Positions 30,552 to 39,684 of a stretch of DNA of 64,000 nt are shown here, one piece after another. Position 1 is the stretch's first letter, and the number at the start of each line of letters is the position of its first letter. The notes under the pieces are model-generated. The model searched no databases and had not been told where the DNA came from. It saw nothing but the letters and a program-made list of their open reading frames with translations. The translations under genes and the position numbers were made by a program. The DNA comes from Massilia sp. CFBP 13721 (GTDB lineage Bacteria > Pseudomonadota > Gammaproteobacteria > Burkholderiales > Burkholderiaceae_D): the NCBI RefSeq assembly GCF_014842025.1, contig NZ_JACYUY010000022.1, positions 44,941 through 108,940 on the forward strand, written 5' to 3'.

Positions 30552-32336
30552 CTACGCGTTCGGCCAGAGCTGGCGATGCAGCGCGGCCAGCTGCTCCGGC
30601 GGCAGGCGCGGCACGCGCGCGGCCGTCAACAGGCCGTTCTGCTCGTGCTCGACGTCGGTCAGCTGGGTGTAGCACAGCCCGGCGAGGAAGGGCAGCGAAG
30701 CGAGTCCTTCCATCAGCCGGCAATAGCGTTGCGCCAGCTCGTCTTCGTTCTGCACGTTGCCGTAATGGTCATATAAACGGTCGCGCCGCCGCTCGGGCCG
30801 GTCGGGCGCCATCAGGTAGCCGCCGACTTCCGAAAACACGATCGGCTGGCCGCGGTACTGGGTCCCTTCCAGGAACAGGTTGCGGCCCTTGACCCAGGTG
30901 GCGGGTGGCGGCAGCCCGGTCTGCAGGGTGCCGGCATAGCGTTCCAGCAGCTTCTCGACCGGATGCGAATAATCGTGGATGGTGCAGACGTCGGTGACGT
31001 CGGTGTGCTGCCAGCCGTCGTTGTCGATGACGGGACGCGTCGCATCGACCAGGCGCGTGCGCGCGACCATCCTTTCGAGGAAATCGTGCTGGTGCGGGTG
31101 TCTCACCAGTTCCGGAAAGCCGAAGCTTTCGACCACCGGCACCCAGGCCACGATCGCCGGGTGGTTGGCGTCGCGCATCACGGCGCGCAGCCACTCGATC
31201 TCGAGGCGCTCTTCCGATTCCTCGGACCAGGAGCGCGCGTTCGGCATCTCTTCCCACACCATCAGGCCGAGCCGGTCGCACCAGTACAGCCAGCGCTCGT
31301 GCTCGATCTTCTGGTGCTTGCGCACGCCATTGAAGCCGAAGCGCTTGGCCCAGGCGACGTCGTCGCGCAAGGCTTCGTCGTCCGGCGCGGCCAGCAGCGT
31401 GTCGGGCCAGTAGCCCTGGTCGAGCGCCATCAGCAGGAACATGCGCTCGCCGTTCAGGTGGAACCAGCCGTCCTTGAGTTCGATCGAGCGCAGGCCGGCA
31501 TACGATTCGACGCTGTCGACGGGCTGGCCGCGGTGCAGCAGGCGCACCCGCAGTTTGTACAGGTGCGGGTCGTGCGGCGACCATGGGCGCGCATTGGGAA
31601 CCTGCGCCTGCAGGCGCAACACCGCGCCGCGGCTTTCGCTACGCGCCTGGGCGCAGATCGTCTCCGAATCGAGGCCGTCAAGTACGTCGAGCTCGGCTTC
31701 CCAGTCGCGCGACGGGCCGTGCAGGTGCACGTTCAACGCCAGCGTACCGTCGGGCTTCGCCTCGAGGATGCGCAGGTAGTCGATGCGCAGGGCGGCGACC
31801 GGTTCCAGCCAGACGTTCTGCCAGATCCCGCTGGTGCAGTAGTAATAGATGCGCACCGGCGTGCCGGACGACGACTGCTTGCCGCGCGGCTGGTACGGGT
31901 CCTGGCGGTCTTCCACGCGCACCGTGATGCGGTTGGTGCCGGCTTTCAGATAAGGTGCGATGTCGAACGAGAACGGCACGTGGCCGCCGCGGTTGCGCCC
32001 CGCCACGCGGCCGTTGACCCAGACGTCGGCGCGGTAGTCGACGGCGCCGAAGTGCAGCAGCAGGGCGCCGCTGTTCCAGTCCGGGGGGACGTCGATGCTG
32101 CGGCTGTACCACATGACTTCGTGGATCTCGCGGCTGCCGATGCCGGACGTCGTGGATTGGTAGGGGAACGGGACCAGGATCCGCTGGGGCAGTTCACGGC
32201 CGTTGTACCAGCGGCCGGACAAGCCGGCGTTGGCATCGTCGAAGGCGAACTCCCACCAGCCGTCGAGGCTGGCCCACTGCGCGCGCACCATCTGCGGACG
32301 CGGATGGGGCGTGCTGGGGGTGTCGAGGCTGCGCAT
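30552..32336 (-). CDS. Glycoside hydrolase family 2 protein (beta-galactosidase/glucuronidase-like)
   Basis: 594 residues. The three GH2 domains appear in order: sugar-binding jelly roll (about 20-180; HFGAVDYRADVWVNGRVAG), Ig-like middle (about 185-285) and TIM barrel (about 290-590). The acid/base Glu is Glu403 in NHPAIVAWVPVVESFG, and the likely nucleophile is Glu503 in IVFSEVGGY. The usual motif reads WNE; here VVES replaces it but keeps the Glu. No signal peptide, so it is probably cytosolic. Substrate (galactoside, glucuronide or mannoside) cannot be told. Confidence 0.9.
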   Translation of the reverse strand: MRSLDTPSTPHPRPQMVRAQWASLDGWWEFAFDDANAGLSGRWYNGRELPQRILVPFPYQSTTSGIGSREIHEVMWYSRSIDVPPDWNSGALLLHFGAVDYRADVWVNGRVAGRNRGGHVPFSFDIAPYLKAGTNRITVRVEDRQDPYQPRGKQSSSGTPVRIYYYCTSGIWQNVWLEPVAALRIDYLRILEAKPDGTLALNVHLHGPSRDWEAELDVLDGLDSETICAQARSESRGAVLRLQAQVPNARPWSPHDPHLYKLRVRLLHRGQPVDSVESYAGLRSIELKDGWFHLNGERMFLLMALDQGYWPDTLLAAPDDEALRDDVAWAKRFGFNGVRKHQKIEHERWLYWCDRLGLMVWEEMPNARSWSEESEERLEIEWLRAVMRDANHPAIVAWVPVVESFGFPELVRHPHQHDFLERMVARTRLVDATRPVIDNDGWQHTDVTDVCTIHDYSHPVEKLLERYAGTLQTGLPPPATWVKGRNLFLEGTQYRGQPIVFSEVGGYLMAPDRPERRRDRLYDHYGNVQNEDELAQRYCRLMEGLASLPFLAGLCYTQLTDVEHEQNGLLTAARVPRLPPEQLAALHRQLWPNA

Positions 32337-32496
32337 GATGTGGGTGAAACCTGAGGGTGGAGGGGACTGCTGTTTTGGGGCGCCTTGAAGAAAAGTCTAC
32401 GCCTGAAGTGCAGCAAAATTGCGCGATGTCGTCGGCGTACGACAGGGTTTTTTAGAGGGGATCATCAGGTTTTTGTGGGGCTGTTGCCTGCGCTGT

Positions 32497-32630
32497 TATC
32501 GGTATGTTTGATCCGCGTGGGCGGAGCCCACCCTACGGTCACTTTTCGTGGCGAGCTCCCGCAAACCGCTGATTGATAACGTGTCCGTAGGATGGGCACT
32601 CGTGCCCATGCGGATCAAACCTACCGATAG
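32497..32630. repeat. Inverted-repeat element flanking a non-repeat core
   Basis: The left arm runs from about 32497 (TATCGGTATGTTTGATCCGC, then GTGGGCGGAGCCCACCCTACG). The right arm (CGTAGGATGGGCAC, GTGCCCATGCGGATCAAAC, CTACCGATAG) ends at about 32630. The arms match the extended flanks of the element at 29163-29379. The 334-bp gap around it, between GH2 and GT9, shows no gene. Confidence 0.65.
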
Positions 32631-32670
32631 CGCGACAAGCAACAGCTCTACCTACGCCTGCACAACAACA

Positions 32671-33735
32671 TCAAAAATACGGCCACAACCCCGCCCGGCG
32701 CTGCCGGTTCGGATCCGTCCCCGCCAGCAGCGCGCGCGCATGCTGCAGTACGGCCCCGGAACGTTGCGCGTCCGGGTCCCAGATGCAGCGGTGCTTGTCG
32801 CGGTCGAGCGGCGCCCAGCGCGCGATGTCGGCGCGGCTGAAAATGACCACGCTTTTCAGGCGCAGGCCGGCGGCGACGTGCGACACGCCGGTGTCGTTGC
32901 AGAGCAGCAGGCGCGCATTTTTCATCAGCGCCGCCATGGCGCCGATCGAGATCGGCGCCGCCGCATTCACCGCGCGCGCCTGCATGTGGCGTGCCGTTTC
33001 GCCCACCAGGTCGGCGTCGTCGGCGGTCCCGGTGAGCACCACGCCGACGCCGAATTCGGCGGCCAGGCGGTCGGCCACTTCGGCGAAGCGCTGCGGCGGC
33101 CAGCGGTGCTCGGGCTGATTGCTGCGCTTCTTTGCGCCCGGATGGACGCAGATGTAATTGCCGGGGACGAGACCGGCGGCGATGCCGCTGGCCTCGAGCT
33201 CTTGCCGGTCTTCCGGCGCCAGCGGGAATTCGAGGTAGTCGCCGGCGGCGCTGGCGCCCAGGCGTTCGACCAGGCGCAGCAGGCGGTCCGGCTCGGCCCC
33301 CACTTCCGGATACGGGAACAGCACCGTGCGCTCGGTGGCAACCGCCTTGCCAGCGCAGTAACCGGCCATCGCCCGGGCGCCGAAGCCGGCCACGATTTCG
33401 TTGGTGACCACGCCGTTGCCGTGCAACTGCAGCGCCAGCGTGAAGCGGCGCGTGCACAGGCCGGCATAGAAGGGCGTCAGCTCTTCATGGCGCGTCTCCT
33501 GTTCGGGCAGCAGCGGATGGCCGGGAAAAGCCACGAAGTCGTCGATGTAGTGGTGAAAACGGCGCGCGAACTGGCGCGCCCAGGGCAGGCCGACGAGCGT
33601 GATCCGCGCCTTGGGCAGCGAGGCGCGCAGCGCGCGCAGGGCTGGCACGGCGCACAGCATGTCGCCCAGGTGCAGCGCGCGGAACACGACGACGGAGTCG
33701 ACCTCGAGTCGGTGCAGGAGCGGACGCCGGGACAC
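32671..33735 (-). CDS. Glycosyltransferase family 9 (heptosyltransferase-like)
   Basis: 354 residues from a GTG at 33735 that has a near-perfect AAGGAGG five bases upstream; an ATG at 33774 lies in the same frame but has no such site. The fold is that of ADP-heptose:LPS heptosyltransferases: FRALHLGDMLCAVPALRALR at the N-terminus, CVHPGAKKRSNQPEHRWPPQ in the middle and LLLCNDTGVSHVAAGL, the donor-binding motif, near 285. It lies directly after the DMFase-like gene. Whether it works on LPS core or another glycan is not clear; no other LPS gene is nearby. Confidence 0.85.
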   Translation of the reverse strand: MSRRPLLHRLEVDSVVVFRALHLGDMLCAVPALRALRASLPKARITLVGLPWARQFARRFHHYIDDFVAFPGHPLLPEQETRHEELTPFYAGLCTRRFTLALQLHGNGVVTNEIVAGFGARAMAGYCAGKAVATERTVLFPYPEVGAEPDRLLRLVERLGASAAGDYLEFPLAPEDRQELEASGIAAGLVPGNYICVHPGAKKRSNQPEHRWPPQRFAEVADRLAAEFGVGVVLTGTADDADLVGETARHMQARAVNAAAPISIGAMAALMKNARLLLCNDTGVSHVAAGLRLKSVVIFSRADIARWAPLDRDKHRCIWDPDAQRSGAVLQHARALLAGTDPNRQRRAGLWPYF

Positions 33736-33789
33736 GGTTTCCTCCTTCGATTGCGGTCGCAAATTGGTGGTCATGGCCGAAAGCAGGGG

Positions 33790-35139
33790 TCAATGCAGCA
33801 GCAGGCGGTCGAGGACATTGCGGGTGATGCGTTCGACCGTACGGTCGCGGCCGTCGGCCAGTACCTGCGCCCAGTCGCTGGTGCCGGCGGCGAAGACGGT
33901 GCCGCCGCGTTCGAACAGGCCCAGTGCCGCCGCGTGCACGCCTTCGCCGGCCGCGTGGCGCTCGCGCGCCGGCAGTTCCTGCCAGCGGCAATCGAGCGGA
34001 CAGGCGGCCAGCAACTGGTAGCCGTCGGGCGTGCCGTCCTCATCGGCCCAGGCCGACAGCAGCGCATGCCCGCCCGTGCGCTCGAAGCTGTCGAGCGGTA
34101 CGCCGTCGCAGGCGTAGCCGGCCAGCGGCGGCCAGGTATCGGCGCCGAAGGCGGCGCCGCGGTGTAAACCAGTGCCGGCGAATACCCAGTGCTCGGGCTG
34201 CTGAACGATGAAGCCGCCGGTCTGGCGCGGACCATCGCGCCAGCTGCCGCCATGGCGGTGGCTGACGCCGCCGAGGCGGTCCTCCGGTTGCCCGGCGCCG
34301 TGCGTTGGCCACCAGCAGTCATGGGCACCGTGCGCGCCACTTTGGTGGCAGACCAGGAAGCGGCCGTCGACCAGGTGCACGCGCCACCAGCACAGCCTGG
34401 CGGCGAACCAGGCCGCATTCCCGCCGGCGGCAATGAAATCCTCGACTGCGGCGCGCGCCGGCGCCGTCCAGTATTCGTCGTTCCCGGCCGCCACCAGCAA
34501 CCGGTAGCGCAGCGCCAGGCCGGGATCGGCGTCGATGTCGAGGTCGGTGCAGAATTCCGGGGTATAGCCCTGGCGCGCCAGCCAGCGAATAAAACGCGCA
34601 TCCCAGTGGGCGAAGCTGTAACGCGCGGAAGCGGTGTCGTAATAATCGGGCGCACCCCAGGCCGGGCCACCGATGCCGCCGCCGGGCCGCTGCAGCGAAA
34701 CGCGGGAACCGGGCGGGTCGCTAGAGGCCGGCGGGTTGCGCCCGAAGCAGCCGCCGCCGCTGAGGTTGTAGGCGTGCCAGGTGGAGAGCGGCAGTTTGTA
34801 CAGCATGCCGCCATGGCGCCGGCCGCGCACCACGAACAGGGCGGCCGCCGAAGCGAGCGCGAGCGACAGCGGGAGTTTGCCGTCGGCTTCTTCGAAATGG
34901 GCGATGTAGACGCCGGAACGCCAATGCGCCGGCACGGAAAATTCGTAGGGCGGCCAGTCCCAGTCGTCGCCGGCGCCGCGCTCGCGCTCGCCCGGTTGCC
35001 AGGACGAGCTGTGCATGGCCTCGAAGCCATCGTGCCAGCGATAGAAGTGCACGCGAAAGCGCGCACTGTCGGTGGCGACATGCAGCACCAGGCGTTCGCC
35101 GGGCAGCACGCTGGCACGGCCGGGATAGGCGCGGATCAT
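33790..35139 (-). CDS. N,N-dimethylformamidase large-subunit-like protein
   Basis: 449 residues. The N-terminal part (RASVLPGERLVLHVATDSAR, YEFSVPAHWRSGVYIAHFEE) and the C-terminal part (YKLPLSTWHAYNLSGGGCFG, YRLLVAAGNDEYWTAPARAA, FIAAGGNAAWFAARLCWWRV) match the C-terminal domain family of N,N-dimethylformamidase beta chains, whose Fe site uses Tyr and Glu residues as in NDEYW. It is shorter than the classical subunit of about 760 residues. The ATG has GGAG five bases upstream. The GT9 gene follows, so they may form an operon. Actual amidase activity is not proven; such proteins are often found beside glycan genes. Confidence 0.72.
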   Translation of the reverse strand: MIRAYPGRASVLPGERLVLHVATDSARFRVHFYRWHDGFEAMHSSSWQPGERERGAGDDWDWPPYEFSVPAHWRSGVYIAHFEEADGKLPLSLALASAAALFVVRGRRHGGMLYKLPLSTWHAYNLSGGGCFGRNPPASSDPPGSRVSLQRPGGGIGGPAWGAPDYYDTASARYSFAHWDARFIRWLARQGYTPEFCTDLDIDADPGLALRYRLLVAAGNDEYWTAPARAAVEDFIAAGGNAAWFAARLCWWRVHLVDGRFLVCHQSGAHGAHDCWWPTHGAGQPEDRLGGVSHRHGGSWRDGPRQTGGFIVQQPEHWVFAGTGLHRGAAFGADTWPPLAGYACDGVPLDSFERTGGHALLSAWADEDGTPDGYQLLAACPLDCRWQELPARERHAAGEGVHAAALGLFERGGTVFAAGTSDWAQVLADGRDRTVERITRNVLDRLLLH

Positions 35140-35450
35140 GCCGGCTCCGCAGGCGGACGCGTGCAGCGCGGGGTCTGGCCCATGCCGGACATGACGGGTC
35201 TCAAGTCCATCGTCTTCTCCTGATCTGGCGCAGCGATTCGTTCATCTTTGAGCAAGATGAGTTGCCGTTAGTTCGGCACGCCAAACGCGGCTGACGCAGG
35301 TTGGATCGGATGAAGAATCAGGAAACCTCGTCCGCTGAAAACGGTCTGAGGAAATGTGCCAGGGTCAGCAGTACAGGAGATGGCGTGCACCGAACACAGC
35401 GGCGTCGCGCGCGGTATGATGGGACACCGACTTTTACCGACGATCCAACG
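35140..35450. other. Divergent intergenic region before nudC
   Basis: 311 bases between the DMFase-like gene and nudC. No repeat of the window family, no terminator and no convincing gene was seen; the frame of nudC is open further upstream but without conserved residues. Confidence 0.45.
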
Positions 35451-36269
35451 ATGCTGAAAACGCCTTCGACCTTCACGCCGCTGATGGCGCCGCAAGACCA
35501 TGCCGACCCGCTCAGCTTCATCTTCCACGGCGGGCGCCTGCTGCTGCGCGAAGCCGACCTGGCATTGCCCGACGCCGCCACGCTGGCCGCGTTGGGGCTG
35601 GATCCGGCCAACGAACAGCCGGTCGGGCTGTTGGGCGAGCGCTATTGCCAGGCCGGCTGGCTGGAGCGCGAGGAACTACCGCAGGGCTATGCCTGGCGCG
35701 GCCTGCGTTCGCTATTCGGGGACTTCGACGAATCGATGCTGGGCCTGGCCGGACGCGCGGCGCAGATCGCGGAATGGGCGCGCACGCACCGCTTCTGCGG
35801 CGCCTGCGGCCAGCCGATGGCGCGCGTGGCGCACGAGCGCAGTTTTAAATGTAGTAACTGCGGCCACCTGGCCTATCCGCGTATTTCGCCGGCGATGATG
35901 GTCCTGATCCGCAAGGGCGACGCCTACCTGATGGCGATGCACATCGCTTCGCCAACGAAGCGCTTCACGCCGCTGGCCGGGTTCCTGGAAGCGGGCGAGT
36001 CGATCGAGGAAGCGATCCACCGCGAGGTATATGAAGAGGTGGGGCTGCAGGTGACGAACCTGCAGTATTTCGCGAGCCAGTCCTGGCCCTTCCCGCATTC
36101 GCTGATGATCGCCTTTACGGCGGACTATGCGGGGGGAGAAATCCGCGTCGACCCGACGGAAATCGCCGAAGCGCGCTGGTTCGGCCCGAATGACGAATGG
36201 CCGGAACGCGTGCCGCACATCTCAGTTTCAAGCGTGCTGGTCGACGCGCACCGGCCACCGGGGCGGTAA
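35451..36269 (+). CDS. nudC: NADH/NAD-capped RNA pyrophosphatase (NudC family)
   Basis: 272 residues from the ATG at 35451. The zinc ribbon is CGACGQPM with CSNCGH. The Nudix box reads GFLEAGESIEEAIHREVYEE followed by VGLQ, and the NADH-specific SQPWPFPxS motif is seen as SQSWPFPHSLM. The enzyme hydrolyses NAD(H) to NMN(H) and AMP and removes NAD caps from RNA. The N-terminal 110 residues are the usual variable domain. Cytosolic. Confidence 0.95.
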   Translation: MLKTPSTFTPLMAPQDHADPLSFIFHGGRLLLREADLALPDAATLAALGLDPANEQPVGLLGERYCQAGWLEREELPQGYAWRGLRSLFGDFDESMLGLAGRAAQIAEWARTHRFCGACGQPMARVAHERSFKCSNCGHLAYPRISPAMMVLIRKGDAYLMAMHIASPTKRFTPLAGFLEAGESIEEAIHREVYEEVGLQVTNLQYFASQSWPFPHSLMIAFTADYAGGEIRVDPTEIAEARWFGPNDEWPERVPHISVSSVLVDAHRPPGR

Positions 36270-36275
36270 ATCTGC

Positions 36276-37196
36276 TCAGTTGCTGACTGCCGGCAGCGCC
36301 GGCGTCGTACGCACCTCGATTGCCGCCGGCATGCTGCCCGTGCTCGACGCCGCCACCTGCACCTGGGTGCCGCCGGCATCGGGACGGGTGCCGGTACTGC
36401 GCAACTGCACTGCACGCTGTAACAGATCGAACCAGAACGGCGCGCCAAACAGGGTGGTCGAGGCGGTGACGATCCAGCCGGCCGCCTGCAGCGCGAAGGC
36501 GGTGTCGAGCACGGGCGGGAAGCTCGTCCATCCGATCGGCAGCGCCCACAGCTGGCGCAGCGTCTCGGCGTCGAGGACGGTCGGGGCGGCGCCGATGTGG
36601 GCCGCCAGTTGCGGCTGCTGCCACAGGGTGCGGAACAGGGCGATGCTGTCGATGTTGAACAGGATCGCCAGCAGCAGCGAGATCAGGAACGAGATCAGCA
36701 ACTGCTTGCGTTTATAGCTGCCCGACAGGCGCTGCATCGCATTGTCGAACCAGCCGGCAATCAGCGCCTGGAAGCGTTCGAGGTCGCCGCCGGCGCGCGC
36801 ATATAGCCCCTGCAGGGCGCGCCGCACTTGCGGGTCGGCCACCGCGTCGATGTCGGCGCCCAGGCGCGCAAAGTTGCCGGGAACGTGCTGGATGCTGTCG
36901 ATCAGCGCGATCGCGAAGTAAGCCGGTTCGATGTAGGACGGCCGGGTCGCCAGGTTGCGCTCGTCGGCCGTCCGGCCGTCGCTGTGCGGATTGACCAGCG
37001 GGTGCGCATACACCATCTGCGCCAGCGCGGTGAAGCGCGGATCGTTGAGCATGCTTTTGATCCCCGCCAGCAGGGTATTGGCACGCAGGCGGAAGGCCGC
37101 CGCCAGCGCTTCCTGCACGGTGGCGACGATCAGCGCCACCGTTCCGTAACAAAACGTCAAACCGATTGCCAGTTCCAGTACCGAGCTTCCGAACAT
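36276..37196 (-). CDS. Membrane protein of unknown function, 306 aa
   Basis: Not recognised by name. Predicted membrane spans lie near the N-terminus (LELAIGLTFCYGTVALIVAT), at about 165-188 (QLLISFLISLLLAILFNIDS) and near 232-256 (AFALQAAGWIVTASTTLFGA), with the closing PFWFDLLQRAVQLRSTG. Between the first two is a soluble stretch with RLRANTLLAGIKSMLNDPRF. The closing FWFDLL..... pattern is seen in a family of large bacterial membrane proteins of unknown role. It converges on nudC with a 6-bp gap. Confidence 0.72.
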   Translation of the reverse strand: MFGSSVLELAIGLTFCYGTVALIVATVQEALAAAFRLRANTLLAGIKSMLNDPRFTALAQMVYAHPLVNPHSDGRTADERNLATRPSYIEPAYFAIALIDSIQHVPGNFARLGADIDAVADPQVRRALQGLYARAGGDLERFQALIAGWFDNAMQRLSGSYKRKQLLISFLISLLLAILFNIDSIALFRTLWQQPQLAAHIGAAPTVLDAETLRQLWALPIGWTSFPPVLDTAFALQAAGWIVTASTTLFGAPFWFDLLQRAVQLRSTGTRPDAGGTQVQVAASSTGSMPAAIEVRTTPALPAVSN

Positions 37197-37343
37197 AGGC
37201 CGCCTCCGTCGCGTTAATAAACAAATCGACGCTAGCGCATCGCCACAACAGCCGAGTCTGGTTTGCTCAAGAAAATGGCAGCCCCCGGTGCCATCGGCCC
37301 ATTTTCTATATACTGACGGCAATCGTATTTTTAAGGTAAGCCC

Positions 37344-37910
37344 ATGTCTGACAAAGAAGCATTCACCGAAAACGACTGGCGCCGGCTGCTGGCCAGCCTC
37401 GGTGAAGATCCGGACCGTCCCGGCCTGCATGAAACGCCGGCGCGCGTAAGTAAAGCCTGGAAACACTGGACCTCCGGCTACGGCCAGGATCCGGTCTCCG
37501 TCCTGAAAGCGTTCGAAGACGGCGCCGAGCAGTACAACGAACTGATCGTGGTGCGCGGCATCCCGGTCTACAGCCATTGCGAGCACCACCTGGCGCCGTT
37601 CTTCGGCAAGGCCACCGTCGGCTACCTGCCGAACGGGAAAATCGTCGGCCTGTCGAAGCTGACGCGCCTGGTCGACATTTTCTCCAAACGCCTGCAGGTG
37701 CAGGAACGCATGACGATGCAGATCGCGAATGCGCTGATGGAAGTGCTGGAGCCCAAAGCGGTCGGCGTTGTCGTGAAATGCCGCCACATGTGCATGGAAA
37801 GCCGCGGGATTCGCACGCAGGGTGAGGAAACGATCACTTCGTGTATGCTGGGTGAATTGCAGCCGAACCTGGCGCTGCGTACCGAATTCCTGGCGCTCGC
37901 CCGCGACTGA
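37344..37910 (+). CDS. folE: GTP cyclohydrolase I (type IA)
   Basis: 188 residues. It converts GTP to dihydroneopterin triphosphate, the first step of tetrahydrofolate synthesis. Zinc ligands are Cys in SHCEHHLAPF and Cys in VVKCRHMCMESRGI; the active His is in the same segment. VGYLPNGKIVGLSKLTRLVD and ERMTMQIANALMEVL are family hallmarks. TAAGGTAAGCCC precedes the ATG. A TATACT hexamer lies about 30 bp upstream. Single-gene unit. Confidence 0.96.
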   Translation: MSDKEAFTENDWRRLLASLGEDPDRPGLHETPARVSKAWKHWTSGYGQDPVSVLKAFEDGAEQYNELIVVRGIPVYSHCEHHLAPFFGKATVGYLPNGKIVGLSKLTRLVDIFSKRLQVQERMTMQIANALMEVLEPKAVGVVVKCRHMCMESRGIRTQGEETITSCMLGELQPNLALRTEFLALARD

Positions 37911-37979
37911 ACTTGAAGTAAGCATACGTCGGGAACCTGTTCCACATCTTCCTCTCAAAGCTAATTTGGGGAGAATGAC

Positions 37980-38303
37980 ATGGCACGGCCCGAATTCCCC
38001 AGCGACATCGGGCGCGAGCAATTCGCGCTCGTGCGCGACATGCTCGAGGCGGCGCGCCGCAAGACGCGTCCGCGCAAGCACGACCTCTACGACGTGTACT
38101 GCGCGGTGCTGTACTTCCTGCACACGGGGGCGGCCTGGCGCAGCCTGCCGCGCGACTTTCCACCCTGGCGCACCGTGCACGAATATTTTACGCAGTGGAC
38201 CATGCTGCGCGACGGCGAACGCACGCTGCTCGAACAAACCCTCGACAAGCTGGGACGGGACGTGGAAATGGCGCAGTTGCATCGGCTATTACGCCCGCGT
38301 TAA
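37980..38303 (+). mobile_element. IS5-family transposase N-terminal fragment (DUF4096-like)
   Basis: 107 residues: PSDIGREQFALVRDMLEAAR, KTRPRKHDLYDVYCAVLYFL, HTGAAWRSLPRDFPPWRTVH and EYFTQWTMLRDGERTLLEQT. These are the insertion-site DNA-binding part of IS5/IS402-type transposases. The DDE catalytic part is missing; the frame ends soon after. No terminal inverted repeats were found on either side. GGGGAGA lies upstream of the ATG, so it could still be made. It may be a remnant or a domesticated DNA-binding protein. Confidence 0.75.
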
Positions 38304-38486
38304 AGAGGGCGATGCGTTTGTGCAACATCTGGGCAAAAAGTTCAGGCGCGGCAGTGATGTCGATTGATCTTTAACAGCTGTCCGTCGTCTCGCGCGCCGT
38401 CTTGTCACAATCTGTTGCGATTTCGAATCGTGCGCGCGAACTGCTGAGCTACGCTGGGAACATTGTCATCCTTTCATCCCGGCGCC

Positions 38487-39092
38487 ATGTTCGACCACCT
38501 GAACCTCTTCCTGTTTTCCCTGATCAATGCGGCCTCCGGGCTGGCCGGCTGGCGCCTGCACGGCGCGATCTTCGCCGCCGAATGGATCATCCTGGTGGTG
38601 CCGATCGGCCTGGTGCTGATGTGGACGGGCGGCGCCGGCCAGCGCGAAGCGGCCGTACGCGCCTTGCTGGCGGCGGTGGTGGCGCTGACGATGAGTAAAC
38701 TGATCGGGTTGGTGTGGTTCCATCCGCGCCCCTTCATGCTCGAGATCGGCCAGAACTTCCTCCATCACGCGCCGGACAGCTCGTTCCCGAGCGATCACGC
38801 GACCAGCATGTTCTCGGTGGCGCTGGCATTGGCGCTGAGCCGCCTGCGCGAGGCGCGCTGTTGCGGGCTGGGTTTACTGGCGCTGGCTGTCGTCGTGGCC
38901 TGGGCGCGCGTATTCCTCGGTGTGCACTGGCCGCTGGACATGATCGGCGCGCTGGTCGTTTCCAGCCTGGCGGCGGCTTTCGTGAGCACCCGCGCCGGCG
39001 AGGCGCTGGCGACGCTGCTGGTGACAACGATGCAGGCTGTCTACCGCCGCGTGTTGGCGGCGCCTATCGCAAGAGGCTGGTTAAGACCCTGA
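38487..39092 (+). CDS. PAP2 family phosphatase (undecaprenyl-diphosphatase-like)
   Basis: 201 residues with about five membrane spans. The three phosphatase motifs are present: KLIGLVWFHPRPF (KxxxxxxRP variant), PSDHATSMFS (PSxH) and ARVFLGVHWPLDMIG (SRxxxxxHxxxD type). BcrC-like members recycle the lipid carrier of cell-wall synthesis. The ATG at 38487 is used; a TTG at 38463 is in frame. The gene abuts the next, converging one. Confidence 0.88.
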   Translation: MFDHLNLFLFSLINAASGLAGWRLHGAIFAAEWIILVVPIGLVLMWTGGAGQREAAVRALLAAVVALTMSKLIGLVWFHPRPFMLEIGQNFLHHAPDSSFPSDHATSMFSVALALALSRLREARCCGLGLLALAVVVAWARVFLGVHWPLDMIGALVVSSLAAAFVSTRAGEALATLLVTTMQAVYRRVLAAPIARGWLRP

Positions 39093-39515
39093 TTACTTTG
39101 GCGGCGCTTCCGGCTCCGCATTCTCGAACACCAGCTTGTTGTTCTCATCCAGGTGATACAGGCCAAGCGGCTTGCCCGTCACTTGTTCCGGCGCTTCCAG
39201 TTCGCTGCAGGTTGCGGTCTCGACGCGCCAGGCCTCATCGCCGGCGCGCAGCGTATAGGTGTTTTCTCCGGATTCAAACAGCTCGATTTCCACGTCGGCC
39301 ATTGGCAATTTGCCGAGCGGGATGCGGCGCTGGCAATCGGGCATGCGCGAGGCCAGCACATCCAGCGTGACTTCCTTGCTCCAGAAGTATTCCTGTAGCG
39401 CGCGTACCGTCAGCGCGTGCTGGTTGCCGTTGATGTAATACGTGGCCGAGCCGTCGACGCAGCCGGCGAGCAGCAGGGGCGCGAGCAGGGAAGCGAGCAG
39501 ATGAGGTAGGCGCAT
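39093..39515 (-). CDS. Small lipoprotein of unknown function
   Basis: 140 residues. MRLPHLLASLLAPLLLAGC is a lipoprotein signal with Cys at 19. The mature part (ATYYINGNQHALTVRALQEY, WSKEVTLDVLASRMPDCQRR, ENTYTLRAGDEAWRVETATC) has two further Cys residues and looks like a small beta-rich outer membrane lipoprotein. Unrecognised. Stops abut the PAP2 gene. Confidence 0.7.
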   Translation of the reverse strand: MRLPHLLASLLAPLLLAGCVDGSATYYINGNQHALTVRALQEYFWSKEVTLDVLASRMPDCQRRIPLGKLPMADVEIELFESGENTYTLRAGDEAWRVETATCSELEAPEQVTGKPLGLYHLDENNKLVFENAEPEAPPK

Positions 39516-39684
39516 GCGTGGGTTTCCAGGTTGGGGCGCGACAACGGCCCGGGGCTAGTATAGAACGTGGCTTTCCTGGGGCGCAACTCTGCCGGCGGAC
39601 AGCGTGTCCGCTCTCCCGAACTTCGCGTTATATTGAATTCGGCGATGATCAAGTTCCTGTCTTCCTACCGACACGAGCGAGATC

